Positions 24,849-34,011 are shown, counted from the first letter of the stretch. The stretch: DNA of 64,000 nt from an uncultured Roseovarius sp. (GCA_947499555.1 CANMOU010000003.1:322979-386978); one strand, 5' to 3'. The notes: generated from the sequence alone by a model not told the origin. Numbers and translations: made by a program.

Positions 24849-26086
24849 CGACGGCTCAGACCATAGACAGCCTGTCCCGGCAGTTAGAGGACGTCCTGGA
24901 TCATCAGGAGGTCTCGAACCGGTACAAAACCCTCGGAGCGCAGTTGTTGTCACAGCTGCGCAAGCCGATTCAGATCTCCTTTGTAGGCCTGCCGGGAAGC
25001 GGCAAGACCGGGCTTATCAATATGATGCTGAACGGTGTCACTCTGCCGTCTTTCGACGAGCCGGACGTGGTCGAGATTGTCTATGGCCCCGAAGCCGCAA
25101 CTTGTTTTGTGCGCGGCGAAGAGACCGTGCAGCGCGCCGAAGGTATCGTCAGCTCTGCGCCTGATATCGAAAAACCGTACCGCGTGCGCCTGGAGCTTCC
25201 CGAGGAAGGCCTGCTGGTGCAGTCTTTCGCGGAAATCCGGTTGCCGAACGATCCAGCAAGACAGCAAGCTTTGCTGGACTATGCAACACGCTCATCCACG
25301 ATCCTGATCTGGTGTTCCGAGCGGTTCGAGACGCCGGAACAGGCGATTTGGTCGCATCTGCCCGAGCATATCAAGGATCACGGGTTCCTGGCCCTGACGA
25401 TGGCCGACCGGCAGATGATGAAAGGCAACCTGACAGATCGCATAGCAGATCTGGAAGAATTTGTTTCTGAAGAGTTTTTTGGTCTCTACCCGGTGGCCAC
25501 GCTACAGGCGATTTCAGCTCGGAACGATACGAGCGGCAAGGGCGGCGACATGTGGAAGCTGAGCGGTGGCGAGGCGCTTTACGAGGCGATCACGCGACAG
25601 GTTTCCTTGGGTCGCGGAGAGGATGTGGACCGCGTCAAGGTGTTGCTGGAGCAACTGGATATTGAGCCCGAGCAATCTGCAGTTCCTCTTCCGGGAAGCA
25701 CGCTTCAGCCCCTTGGGACCATGCCTGCCAAAGCGACGTCCGCGCCAGTGGTTGATACGTCCCTGTCGCGCCGGGATGCCCTGCAAAAGTCTCTCATTCG
25801 GTTGACCAAAGGTGCTGAGGACATGCTTCAGGATGTGGGCCGCATTGACGGAGATGACTGTTCCGAAATGCTGGAGACCTGTCTCGAGACGGTGCGGGAC
25901 ATGTCAGAAATGCTGTCTGAAGCGGCTGGGACAGACCCGGAGTTGACCGAGCTTCTGGAGGAAGCGCAGGAAGGCGAAAACATGCTTTTGCTCTTTCAGC
26001 TTGAGCAAGACGAAGACGCCGCGGCGGATGCCGTGACGCTTATGTTGCAACTGAAAAAGGAAATAACGGCACACGCGCAAGCGTGA
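24845..26086 (+). CDS. P-loop GTPase-like protein of the kinase/phosphatase cluster
   Basis: The product has 413 residues from a GTG at 24845 with GGAAGG about 9 bases upstream. The P-loop GLPGSGKT lies at residues 48-55. The other switch motifs are not classic: I find no clean DxxG or NKxD. The middle holds STILIWCSERFET, a strand-plus-helix pattern of a small GTPase-like fold. The C-terminal part (LIRLTKGAEDMLQDVG and later) is helical and acidic. It overlaps the phosphatase by 4 bases. Function is inferred only from the context of two dynamin-like GTPases downstream: it may be a switch that the kinase and phosphatase control. Confidence 0.7.
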   Translation: MTTAQTIDSLSRQLEDVLDHQEVSNRYKTLGAQLLSQLRKPIQISFVGLPGSGKTGLINMMLNGVTLPSFDEPDVVEIVYGPEAATCFVRGEETVQRAEGIVSSAPDIEKPYRVRLELPEEGLLVQSFAEIRLPNDPARQQALLDYATRSSTILIWCSERFETPEQAIWSHLPEHIKDHGFLALTMADRQMMKGNLTDRIADLEEFVSEEFFGLYPVATLQAISARNDTSGKGGDMWKLSGGEALYEAITRQVSLGRGEDVDRVKVLLEQLDIEPEQSAVPLPGSTLQPLGTMPAKATSAPVVDTSLSRRDALQKSLIRLTKGAEDMLQDVGRIDGDDCSEMLETCLETVRDMSEMLSEAAGTDPELTELLEEAQEGENMLLLFQLEQDEDAAADAVTLMLQLKKEITAHAQA

Positions 26087-26163
26087 CAAAGGATGACCTC
26101 CGTTGTGCCACCCGCTTGACAGAATGTTGTGGGACCAAGGCTTTCCCTGCCGCGGAAAAAAAG

Positions 26164-28227
26164 ATGAATGTAGAAGTTCGAAAAACAGAAGCGACTGAGC
26201 TGCGCAAGGCACCGCGCCCCGCCACACTGGATGCGGGGCTTGAGCTTTTGCAGCATTTTGCCGAGGATTCAAAGCGCGTCGATGATGCGTTGAAAACGCT
26301 GGCAGCCCTGACAGGTGGCAACAGCGCAAAAGCCGTTTCTCGCCTGCGCAAGGAACTGACAGATTTCGAGCCGACCATCACGGTTCTGGGACAGGTCAAG
26401 GCTGGCAAGACCGCTCTGGTGAATGCCATGGCCGGATGGTCAGATCTTTTGCCGTCGGATGTAAATCCATGGACCTCTGTGGTCACGTCGCTGCATCTCA
26501 AGCCGGGCGAGTCACGCTCGGAAAATGGCGCATGCTTCAAATTCATGACCGATGCTGAATGGGCGCGCCTGTCGCACAAAGGTGGCCGTATGGGCGAACT
26601 GGCCAGCCGCGCCGGTGCCGAAAGCGAATTGCAAAAGATCAGTGACCAGATCGAACTTGTGCGTGAAAAGGCGCGCAAACGTCTGGGCAAGAAGTTTGAG
26701 CTCTTGATCGGGCAAGAGCATGACTACGGCTACTTCGACAAGAACCTGCTCGAGAAATACATCTGCCTCGGGGATGATTTTGACGGTGATGAAGACATAA
26801 GCCCCGATCAGGAAGATCAGGGTCGCTTTGCAGAAATCCTTCGCTCTGCCGATCTCTATCTCAACAGCACGACAGTCCCAAGCAACCTGTGCCTGCGTGA
26901 CACGCCTGGTGTGAACGACACATTCATGATGCGCGAGCAGATCACGGTGCAGGCCATCCGCGACAGCAAGCTTTGTGTCGTGGTTCTGTCGGCGAACCAG
27001 GCATTGAGTTCGGTTGATATGGGCCTCATTCGCCTGATCTCGAACCTCAAGTCGCGCAATATCGTTATCTTTGTGAACCGGGTCGATGAGTTGCAAACAC
27101 CGTCGCAGCAGGTTCCGGAAATTGAGCGGAGCATTCGCCAGACGCTGCGCCAGAAACGGGCGCCTGAGAATATCGAAATCATTTTCGGCAGCGCCTACTG
27201 GGCCAACGCAGTTCTGTCCGGCGACGTTCAGAAAATGCCGCAAGAGCGTGTGCGCGCGCTTCTGAAATGGGCGGAAACAGATCGCAAGATCAAGTGCAGC
27301 GAAACGGAGCCCTTTGAAATCATTTGGGAACTTTCCGGTCTGCCTGGACTCTTCCGCGCGCTGTCAGAACGCATCGTCGCGGATATCGCGACACCGTTCC
27401 TCAACAAGATTGCCTCTACCGCCGTGAGCCTTGCCACGGGCCAACAAGCGGCTTCAAAGGTACAGCTTGGAGAGGCAAAAGGAACATCGATGAAGCCGGA
27501 AGAGGCTTTGTTCACTTTTGACCGGATCGCCGATCAGCATGCACAAGCCCTGCAGAAGGATCTGATGCAGGCAACGCAGGATTATTATGCCCGCGCTGAT
27601 CGTGCGCATGACCAGTTTATTGAGCGCGCCACCCAGTCCCTGATTGCCCACCTTGAACAATGGGGGCCTGAAGATGGCTGGAAATACGATCCGACCGGTC
27701 TTCGACTTCTGATGCGCTCGGCCTATTCCGTCTTCGGAAAGCGGGCTCAAGCAGTGGCGAACGAACATTACAATGCGGCTCTGGCTGACATTGCTGAGCT
27801 TTACAGCGCCGCCTTTGGTGATGCAGTTTCGGGCATTCAATTGGCCGCCCCTGCCGTCCCAAGTATCCCGGCCCCGATCTCGCTTGGTCAGACGATCGCG
27901 CTTGATTTTCATGATGGCTGGTGGGTGTCATGGTGGCAGCGCCTGCGCGGCTATGAGACCTTCGCCCGCAAGTTCCGTCAGCTCATCGAAGATGAGACTG
28001 AAGACTTCATGTCACAGCTCAAAGTGGTTCAGACGCAGGAAGTGCATGATCAGATGCAATCCGCACTGCGCCTCTTTTTTGAGGATCAGAAGGATATCCT
28101 GTCAGATATCGGCAAATCCTCGTCCACGAATGCGAATGTGCAAGACCGGCTCAGCCAAAGCGCACACGCAACACAAACCGCAAATCTCGACGATGTCGTG
28201 GCCATTTTGCAGGCCTACACCGGCTGA
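26164..28227 (+). CDS. Dynamin-like large GTPase
   Basis: I choose the ATG at 26164. An earlier GTG at 26083 overlaps the preceding stop, but the 27 residues it would add look non-coding. The 687-residue product carries the dynamin-type GTPase signature: P-loop GQVKAGKT (76-83), the switch I Thr region WTSVVTS, DTPGV (from Asp246) and NRVD (from Asn305). After the GTPase domain come about 250 mostly helical residues and a Trp-rich patch WWVSWWQRLRGY (about 586-598) resembling a membrane paddle or insertion loop of bacterial dynamin-like proteins. It probably acts on a membrane. It lies between the P-loop protein and a second dynamin-like GTPase gene. Confidence 0.82.
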   Translation: MNVEVRKTEATELRKAPRPATLDAGLELLQHFAEDSKRVDDALKTLAALTGGNSAKAVSRLRKELTDFEPTITVLGQVKAGKTALVNAMAGWSDLLPSDVNPWTSVVTSLHLKPGESRSENGACFKFMTDAEWARLSHKGGRMGELASRAGAESELQKISDQIELVREKARKRLGKKFELLIGQEHDYGYFDKNLLEKYICLGDDFDGDEDISPDQEDQGRFAEILRSADLYLNSTTVPSNLCLRDTPGVNDTFMMREQITVQAIRDSKLCVVVLSANQALSSVDMGLIRLISNLKSRNIVIFVNRVDELQTPSQQVPEIERSIRQTLRQKRAPENIEIIFGSAYWANAVLSGDVQKMPQERVRALLKWAETDRKIKCSETEPFEIIWELSGLPGLFRALSERIVADIATPFLNKIASTAVSLATGQQAASKVQLGEAKGTSMKPEEALFTFDRIADQHAQALQKDLMQATQDYYARADRAHDQFIERATQSLIAHLEQWGPEDGWKYDPTGLRLLMRSAYSVFGKRAQAVANEHYNAALADIAELYSAAFGDAVSGIQLAAPAVPSIPAPISLGQTIALDFHDGWWVSWWQRLRGYETFARKFRQLIEDETEDFMSQLKVVQTQEVHDQMQSALRLFFEDQKDILSDIGKSSSTNANVQDRLSQSAHATQTANLDDVVAILQAYTG

Positions 28228-28242
28228 GAAAGGATCCCATAA

Positions 28243-29157
28243 ATGACAGCCATGACCAACATGAGCGATACCGAGGCAAAATCGACACGCAAACCCCGCG
28301 TGGCCCTGATGGGCGAGTTCAGCGCGGGCAAGAGCACGCTGCTCAATATGCTGTTGTCACAGCAGTCGCTGCCTGTGCGCATCACCGCGACCAGTGTGCC
28401 ACCGGTCTGGATCGCCTATGGAGAGCCCGCCGCCGCACGTGTGACACATGATGACGAGCAGATTGATCTGCCAGTTGGCGAGATTGCCGAAACCTCGCTC
28501 GATGATACGAAATACATCCGGCTCTGGCTCAAGGCTGATATCCTGGAATTCTGTGATCTCTTTGATTTGCCGGGTATTTCCGACCCGAATATGAGCCGCG
28601 ACGTCCTGCTTGCCGTCTTTGACGAGGTCGATTCCGTAATCTGGTGTACTCACGCGACCCAAGCCTGGCGGCAGTCCGAGGCGGCGATGTGGGAAGAGCT
28701 TTCGATCCGCACGAAAGGGCATAACCTTCTGGCCATCACCCAGTTTGACAAGATCACCTCTGAGCGGGACCAAAACCGCCTTCTGTCCCGAATTCGGAAA
28801 GAAACGGACGGATTGTTCGATGAGATCTTTCCTCTGTCGCTGCTCGAAGCCACCCATGCCGAGAGCAAGGACGCGTTTTTCGCCAGCGGTGCCGCAGCGT
28901 TTTGCGCCCATCTGGTGGAAGATCTCATGGCGCGCGAGATCATCGAGGAAGAGACAGGAGTTGATCCTGAAGATGACGCTCTCGCTGAAGATGACATGGC
29001 GGACGAATTCGGTGAGGTCGAAGCAATTGACGAGGCGCCGCGGATTGTGCCGAAACGCGTGTCGCGCCCAAAAGCCAGGGATGGAGCCGCGCGATCACGG
29101 CCGCCTGCAGGTCAGGACGAAACAGACCTGACCGACTGGAAAAACGCCGATGCCTAA
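28243..29157 (+). CDS. Second dynamin-type GTPase, short form
   Basis: The product has 304 residues. The GTPase motifs are P-loop GEFSAGKS (24-31), switch I with TATSVPPV, FDLPG (Asp108) and TQFD (166-169) in place of NKxD. The end, after about residue 230, is acidic then basic (EEETGVDPEDDALAEDD, then PKRVSRPKARDG), probably disordered, and the paddle and long helices of the larger protein are missing. A truncated partner next to a full-length dynamin-like protein recalls bacterial pairs that form hetero-oligomers (for example DynA/DynB). That role is inferred. The gene starts 15 bases after its predecessor. Confidence 0.82.
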   Translation: MTAMTNMSDTEAKSTRKPRVALMGEFSAGKSTLLNMLLSQQSLPVRITATSVPPVWIAYGEPAAARVTHDDEQIDLPVGEIAETSLDDTKYIRLWLKADILEFCDLFDLPGISDPNMSRDVLLAVFDEVDSVIWCTHATQAWRQSEAAMWEELSIRTKGHNLLAITQFDKITSERDQNRLLSRIRKETDGLFDEIFPLSLLEATHAESKDAFFASGAAAFCAHLVEDLMAREIIEEETGVDPEDDALAEDDMADEFGEVEAIDEAPRIVPKRVSRPKARDGAARSRPPAGQDETDLTDWKNADA

Positions 29158-29211
29158 GCTGGCCTGGCAGCGCAAAAGGCGGGATATCCGCAAACCGATG
29201 GAGTGGTGGGA

Positions 29212-29598
29212 ATGAATATTGAGCAGGTCTTGGACGCAGGACGCAAGTCGGTGGCAGGATGTTCTGTCGCCGCCTATGGCGATACCTCTGCCCGTCTGAT
29301 CCTGCGCGCCAGCCATCGCCAGGGCATACGCCGCGAATATCTTGACGCGCTCTGCGACCATGCGGCCGGCTGTTTTGACTTGCTCGACATGACCTGGGAC
29401 GCCTCGGCCAAGGACGAGGATACCGCTATACTGCTGAACGAGGCAGCCATTCTCGCCAAAGGCGAGACGATGGTATTTGTCCGCTCAGACGAAAGCCAAT
29501 CTGAATTTCTGTGTCTGGTCAGTGATGATCCCGGCGCAGCCCCCAAACTTTTTTCCGCAGCACACAGGACCTTGCAGAAAATCTCGGCAGGACAATGA
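29212..29598 (+). CDS. Probable Roadblock/LC7-domain protein
   Basis: I choose the ATG at 29212 (an upstream GTG is also in frame). The product has 128 residues. It starts IEQVLDAGRKSVAGCSVAAYGDTSARLILRAS, a helix followed by two strands as in Roadblock/LC7 proteins. The later KGETMVFVRSDE and EFLCLVSDD strands and a final helix complete the alpha-beta pattern. Roadblock proteins regulate small GTPases of the MglA/Ras type, which fits the three GTPase genes upstream. The family call is from pattern only; the sequence is divergent. It overlaps the next gene by 4 bases. Confidence 0.5.
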   Translation: MNIEQVLDAGRKSVAGCSVAAYGDTSARLILRASHRQGIRREYLDALCDHAAGCFDLLDMTWDASAKDEDTAILLNEAAILAKGETMVFVRSDESQSEFLCLVSDDPGAAPKLFSAAHRTLQKISAGQ

Positions 29599-30410
29599 TG
29601 GCGAACCCCGTGGCAAAGGCAGACCGCATAGCATACGAAAGACCCGGCATTGACCGGGTGCTGATGCGTTTGGCGAGCCCCGAACGCCTTGTCTATGGCG
29701 CGCCGCTTGCTGCCGGAGTGGCAGAGGGCGATCTTTTTTGCGCCGTATTGCGTGAGATCGACGAAACGATCCTGCCGCGCGAGTTAATCGTTGAATCGCA
29801 GATGTTTGGCACGATCCGCCTGAGCGTCTCAAACCGGCGTTTGTCGGCGATACGATTTGATCATGACACCGATCAGTCGCCGATGGTCGAGGCCGAAAAC
29901 AGCCAGGAAATGGCCGAACAATTCGCAGAGATTCTGATGCAGGCTTTCGCTGTCAGTGAAGAAGCACGGATTTTGCGACCGCGCCGCATGCCGCCGGGAA
30001 CTGTCTTCAACATGTCCTGCTCGGCGGAAAGCCTTGCCGAAGCTGCCGGAATCCTCGACTTCCGTGTCGGTGCCATGGACGAAATCGCCGGGTTTACCGA
30101 AACCGTTCAAAAGATGGCTCTGGCGTATGCCGAGGGAGACCGAGACACAGTCATTCTAAGCGCCACGGGCAAGCAGGATGACATCGACCTGCTCGATACG
30201 TTCTTCCGGAATTTTCAGGCAGGTCAGGCCAACGGCCCCAAGACCCGGCGCTTCAATCCTGATGAACCCAGATGCCTTATGGTGCCGCTTGTGGATGCGC
30301 GGACCGTGGTTCTGGCCCTGCGTCAGACCGGTCATCAGCTTGCCGTGGTGCCCAATGAGAGCACGGCAACGCTCATTCAGGCCTGGCACGCGGAACGCGG
30401 CGGTTCCTGA
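29595..30410 (+). CDS. Unrecognised 271-residue protein, last gene of the GTPase cluster
   Basis: The start overlaps the preceding stop by 4 bases (ATGA), so it is translationally coupled. An AGGA site lies 5 bases upstream. The protein is soluble, with no signal peptide or membrane span. It has two halves: an N-terminal alpha-beta region (VLMRLASPERLVYGAPLAAG, LFCAVLREIDE) and a C-terminal one (CLMVPLVDARTVVLALRQTG). A repeated alpha-beta pattern could be a Roadblock-like or similar small-domain duplication, but I do not recognise the family. Its position makes it a likely partner of the neighbouring GTPases. Confidence 0.75.
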   Translation: MMANPVAKADRIAYERPGIDRVLMRLASPERLVYGAPLAAGVAEGDLFCAVLREIDETILPRELIVESQMFGTIRLSVSNRRLSAIRFDHDTDQSPMVEAENSQEMAEQFAEILMQAFAVSEEARILRPRRMPPGTVFNMSCSAESLAEAAGILDFRVGAMDEIAGFTETVQKMALAYAEGDRDTVILSATGKQDDIDLLDTFFRNFQAGQANGPKTRRFNPDEPRCLMVPLVDARTVVLALRQTGHQLAVVPNESTATLIQAWHAERGGS

Positions 30411-30439
30411 TCTTCATCGCCCGCACAAAACGGCACATT

Positions 30440-30468
30440 TTGACGCAGTCACAGCCTTTTCCTAATCC
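30440..30468 (+). promoter_or_regulatory. Candidate sigma-70 promoter for the response-regulator gene
   Basis: TTGACG at 30440-30445 and TAATCC at 30463-30468 are separated by 17 bases, 39 bases before the response-regulator start. The -10 box is imperfect. The 97-base gap before the regulator suggests a separate promoter. Confidence 0.35.
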
Positions 30469-30507
30469 GCCGTAGGCCGCCCTTCGTATTATGGTACGGA
30501 GGCAAAA

Positions 30508-31080
30508 ATGACGAATAATATCAATGGCAAGACCCTGTTGATCGTGGAAAATGACGATGTCTTTCGCGAACAGCTGTCGAAGGTGATGCGCAATCGCGGG
30601 TTTGACACGATTCCGGCATCCGGATTCTCGGAGGCGGAAGAGGCGATCAAACAGCGCGCCCCGGCCTTTGCCGTGATCGATCTGCATCTCGACGATGGCT
30701 CTGGCCTTGAAGTGATCGAGGTTCTCAAGACCCATTCGAAAGAAGCGCGCGCGATCATTCTGACCGGCTACGGCAACACGCCGACCGCAGTTGCCGCAGT
30801 CAAGCTTGGGGCCGTTGACTATCTGGCCAAGCCTGCTGATGCGGACGAAATCGTGGATGCGCTGATGGCGGCAGATGGTGTTCTGCCGCCGGCACCGGAA
30901 AATCCCTTTTCGCCAGAAGAAGCCAAGCGGGTGCATATAGAGCGCTTTCTTGAACGCACGGATGGCAACATCACCAAGACAGCGCGGCTTTTGAAGATGC
31001 ATCGGCGCACTTTGCAGCGTATCCTCAAAAGGTCGCCAGACATGGGGCAAGACCCAGACATTGGACAAGATAATGGATAG
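30508..31080 (+). CDS. ActR/PrrA/RegA-like response regulator
   Basis: The product has 190 residues with receiver domain and a C-terminal Fis-type helix-turn-helix. The phospho-acceptor is Asp58 (FAVIDLHLDDG). The conserved ILTGYG (Thr) and LAKPAD (Lys) segments are present. The C-terminal TDGNITKTARLLKMHRRTLQRILKRSP is very close to the ActR/PrrA/RegA redox regulators. The second acidic residue at the active site is Asn15 (VENDD), where PrrA-like proteins have Asp, so phosphorylation may be altered. No sensor kinase gene adjoins it. It is probably a paralogue of the housekeeping PrrA. The gene's end overlaps the next by 8 bases. Confidence 0.88.
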   Translation: MTNNINGKTLLIVENDDVFREQLSKVMRNRGFDTIPASGFSEAEEAIKQRAPAFAVIDLHLDDGSGLEVIEVLKTHSKEARAIILTGYGNTPTAVAAVKLGAVDYLAKPADADEIVDALMAADGVLPPAPENPFSPEEAKRVHIERFLERTDGNITKTARLLKMHRRTLQRILKRSPDMGQDPDIGQDNG

Positions 31081-31483
31081 GCAAGGGCAGGAATCTTACA
31101 CCGCAGCGACTGTCTATTATGATGGAAGTTGCCCGGTATGCCGGGCAGAAATCTCTTATTTTCAAAGCCGGACTGCGACGGAAGACCTGCGATTTGAGGA
31201 TGTGTCGCGCGCGAATGCCCAGCTTCCTGACGGTTTGACGCCGCAAGCCGCCATGGCACGCTTCCATGTTAGAGGACGCGACGGCCATCTGCGCTCTGGC
31301 GCGGAAGGCTTCGTCGAGATGTGGGCCCACGCGCCAGGGTGGAAAAGCGTTGCAAGACTGTCCCGATTGCCCGGTTTTGTCTGGCTGCTGGAGCGGCTCT
31401 ACCGAGGGTTCTTACACATTCGCCCGGTACTGGTGCGTATATTGGGGCCCTTTCTGCGCCGCCGCGGGGCCCTTGATTCATGA
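31073..31483 (+). CDS. DCC-family thiol-disulfide oxidoreductase-like protein (DUF393)
   Basis: I choose the ATG at 31073. The product has 136 residues. VYYDGSCPVCRAEISYFQSR carries the DxxCPxC motif that names the DCC family, thioredoxin-like proteins of unknown substrate. A GRDGHLRSGAEGF stretch and a final helical part match the family. It overlaps the response-regulator gene by 8 bases and the UbiB-like gene by 4, so the three form one unit. A role in redox handling is suggested by the motif and by the PrrA-like regulator next to it, but is not shown. Confidence 0.83.
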   Translation: MDRQGQESYTAATVYYDGSCPVCRAEISYFQSRTATEDLRFEDVSRANAQLPDGLTPQAAMARFHVRGRDGHLRSGAEGFVEMWAHAPGWKSVARLSRLPGFVWLLERLYRGFLHIRPVLVRILGPFLRRRGALDS

Positions 31484-32808
31484 CGAAATACGCCCCCGAC
31501 CAGCGCGGTGTCGCCATTCCGACAGGGCGTTTCAATCGTCTGGCCCGACTGGGCGGTGTGACAACGGCGGTTGCGGGCAACATGGCGGCGCATGGCAGTC
31601 TCGAGCTTTTGCGGGGTCGGCGGCCCAAGCTCAATGACCTCTTGCTGACACCACGAAATGTTTCTCGCGTTGCAGACCAACTGTCGCGCATGCGTGGCGC
31701 GGCGATGAAGGCGGGTCAGCTTCTTTCAATGGAAACCGCCGATATGCTGCCGCCAGAACTGGCGCAGATCATGGCGCGCCTTCGTGCCGAAGCGCATTTC
31801 ATGCCGCCGTCGCAGCTCAAGAAGGTGCTGATCGCGAACTGGGGTCAGGATTTTTTGAAGAAATTCAAACGTTTTGATGTGCATCCCATCGCGGCGGCGT
31901 CGATCGGGCAAGTGCATCGTGCGCAAACCCATGATGGCCGTGATCTGGCGATCAAGGTGCAATATCCCGGCGTGCGTGACAGCATCGACAGTGACATGCG
32001 CAATCTTGGGATGATCCTGCGTGCCTCGGGGATGCTGCCCAAGGGGTTCGATCTTGATCGGTTGCTGATGGACGGGGCGGCACAATTGCATGAGGAAACA
32101 GATTACGAACGTGAGGCAGAGGCGCTGACACGGTTCGCGCGGCATTTAGATGCAGATGCATTTTTTGCCCTGCCCAAAGCACACAAGGATTTGTGTACAA
32201 AGGATATTCTGGCTATGGAGTATCTTGACGGACAACCGCTCGAGACGTTGACCTCGGCTGAACAAGCGGTGCGGGATGCAGTTGCGACACAGCTTATTGC
32301 CCTCACACTCCGCGAGGCGTTCGAGCTGCGCGACATGCAGACCGATCCGAATTTCGCAAACTACCTCTACCGGCCTGAGACTGGCCAGATCATCCTGCTT
32401 GATTTCGGAGCGACCCGTCAATTTGGCAAGGCCCTGTCGGCCCAATATCTGGCGCTTTTCCAAGCGGCGATTACGGGGGACGATGCTGCGGCCTTTGAGG
32501 AAATGGTGGCCATTGGGCTGGTGGGCAGGGATATGTCCGCAAGGGACCGGGCGCACGTCCTGCGCCTCTTCAACATCGCGGCAGAGCCATTGCGGCAAGG
32601 CGGAGTGCTTGATTTTGGCACCTGCGAGCTGTTAAGGCGTTTGCGGCAAGAAGGGCTGGTTCTGGCCGAAGAGCAGGTCGCCATTCATGCGCCACCCACC
32701 GATACTTTGCTGTTTCAGCGCAAGGTTTTGGGCTGCTACCTTCTGGCCGAGCGGCTCCGCGCGAGGGTGGATCTCACACCGCTTATTGCGCGGTATCGTT
32801 CTGGCTAG
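31480..32808 (+). CDS. ABC1/UbiB-family atypical kinase/ATPase
   Basis: The product has 442 residues. Key motifs of the ABC1/ADCK/UbiB family are visible: [10 protein letters not shown] (the KxGQ helix), [13 protein letters not shown] (the A-rich loop), [10 protein letters not shown] with the ATP-binding Lys, [12 protein letters not shown], and [10 protein letters not shown] in place of DFG. UbiB-like proteins support ubiquinone synthesis or lipid handling through ATPase activity. No other ubi gene is nearby, and this form lacks the C-terminal membrane helices of UbiB, so it is a paralogue of unsettled function. It follows the DCC gene with a 4-base overlap. Its last 26 bases overlap the convergent DUF2256 gene. 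Confidence 0.85.
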   Translation: MTKYAPDQRGVAIPTGRFNRLARLGGVTTAVAGNMAAHGSLELLRGRRPKLNDLLLTPRNVSRVADQLSRMRGAAMKAGQLLSMETADMLPPELAQIMARLRAEAHFMPPSQLKKVLIANWGQDFLKKFKRFDVHPIAAASIGQVHRAQTHDGRDLAIKVQYPGVRDSIDSDMRNLGMILRASGMLPKGFDLDRLLMDGAAQLHEETDYEREAEALTRFARHLDADAFFALPKAHKDLCTKDILAMEYLDGQPLETLTSAEQAVRDAVATQLIALTLREAFELRDMQTDPNFANYLYRPETGQIILLDFGATRQFGKALSAQYLALFQAAITGDDAAAFEEMVAIGLVGRDMSARDRAHVLRLFNIAAEPLRQGGVLDFGTCELLRRLRQEGLVLAEEQVAIHAPPTDTLLFQRKVLGCYLLAERLRARVDLTPLIARYRSG

Positions 32809-32938
32809 GGCGGTTGCGTCTGCACCGCTCTGAGCAATAGCGCACCTCGTCCCAGACCTTGGCCCATTTCTTGCGCCAGGCGAATGCCCGCCCGCAGACA
32901 GCGCATATTTTGCTCGGAAGCTCGGATTTTCGACGCAT
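32783..32938 (-). CDS. Small zinc-ribbon-like protein, DUF2256 family
   Basis: This 51-residue gene on the minus strand is easy to miss. The product has [20 protein letters not shown] followed by [10 protein letters not shown]: two CxxC/CxxxC Cys pairs that would bind zinc, with the Trp-rich middle found in DUF2256 proteins. The start ATG is at 32938. Its 3' end runs 26 bases into the end of the UbiB-like gene, tail to tail. The function of the family is not known. Confidence 0.85.
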   Translation of the reverse strand: MRRKSELPSKICAVCGRAFAWRKKWAKVWDEVRYCSERCRRNRPSQNDTAQ

Positions 32939-33033
32939 CTTTTGCTCTAGGCAACGGGCAGGGTAACGGGTTTTGGCGATTGATTGGCTAAGGCGACGCC
33001 CTGTCCCGAAGACGCCGCCTCGCTCCCTCGCCG

Positions 33034-33999
33034 TTAGAATTCCACTTCGATGGCAATGCCTTGTTCGATCGCAAGCTCAACCACTCTTGCTGCCACCGCA
33101 AGATCCTGCAGACCCACGCCGGTGCCGTCAAAAAGCGTGATTTGCTCTGCGCTTTCGCGGCCCGGATGGGTGCCGTTGATTACCGCGCCGATCTGATGCA
33201 CGTCAGCTTCCGAAATAAGGCCCTGGCCGACAGCATGCTGCGCCTCGCCAATGCTGATCGATTGTGCGACCTCGTCGGTAAAGACGGTGGATTTTTGCAA
33301 GAGCGCCGGTTCGACCTCCTGCTTGCCGATTGTGTCGGTGCCCATGCACGCAACATGTGTGCCGGGGCTTACGTGATCTGCCATCAGGCTTGCCTCGAAA
33401 GAAGAGGTGATCGAGACGATGACATCGGCCTCGGTCATGCCGCTAAGCTCAACCGCCTCGAATGGCAGGCCAGCTTCCGTTGCCACCTTTTCGATATTGG
33501 GCAGCATGTCGGGGTGGTAGTTCCAGCCGATGACCTTTTCAAAGTTCCGCTGCTCCAGCGCTTGCCGAAGCTGGAATGTGGCCTGGTGACCTGCACCAAT
33601 CATCCCGATCACCTTGGCATCGTCTCGTGCCAGGTGCTTGATCGACACCGAAGACGCCGCCGCTGTGCGCAGCGCGGTCAGAAGATTTCCGCCCACCATC
33701 GCCTTGGCCCGGCCTGTATCAGGGTCAAACAGGAAAACGGTGGATTGGTGGTTGATCAGGTTCTTGGTTGCAAGGTTGTTTGGCCAATAGCCGCCCGCCT
33801 TTAAGCCAAGTGTCAGACCGGCACGGTCAAAGCCACCCTTGAAGCCGTATAGCGCATCCTCATGGCCAATCGCCTCGCGCACGACAGGGAAGTTATAGGC
33901 ATCGCCCGCAGCCATGGACGCAAACACCTTTTCAACAGCGTCGAACGCCGCTTCACGGGTCATCAGACCCGCGATCTCTTTTTCGGGAACTATGAACAT
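33034..33999 (-). CDS. bhcD: Iminosuccinate reductase BhcD
   Basis: The product has 321 residues and the ornithine cyclodeaminase/mu-crystallin fold with the NAD(P) motif MIGAGHQA. In the beta-hydroxyaspartate cycle this enzyme reduces iminosuccinate, made by BhcB, to L-aspartate, which regenerates the amino donor for BhcA. The identification is fixed by the operon bhcABCD with bhcR divergent, as described for Paracoccus denitrificans. It is the last gene. A hairpin lies in the 63-base gap after bhcC, and it has its own AAGGAAAG ribosome site. Confidence 0.92.
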   Translation of the reverse strand: MFIVPEKEIAGLMTREAAFDAVEKVFASMAAGDAYNFPVVREAIGHEDALYGFKGGFDRAGLTLGLKAGGYWPNNLATKNLINHQSTVFLFDPDTGRAKAMVGGNLLTALRTAAASSVSIKHLARDDAKVIGMIGAGHQATFQLRQALEQRNFEKVIGWNYHPDMLPNIEKVATEAGLPFEAVELSGMTEADVIVSITSSFEASLMADHVSPGTHVACMGTDTIGKQEVEPALLQKSTVFTDEVAQSISIGEAQHAVGQGLISEADVHQIGAVINGTHPGRESAEQITLFDGTGVGLQDLAVAARVVELAIEQGIAIEVEF

Positions 34000-34011
34000 G
34001 GTCTTTCCTTA

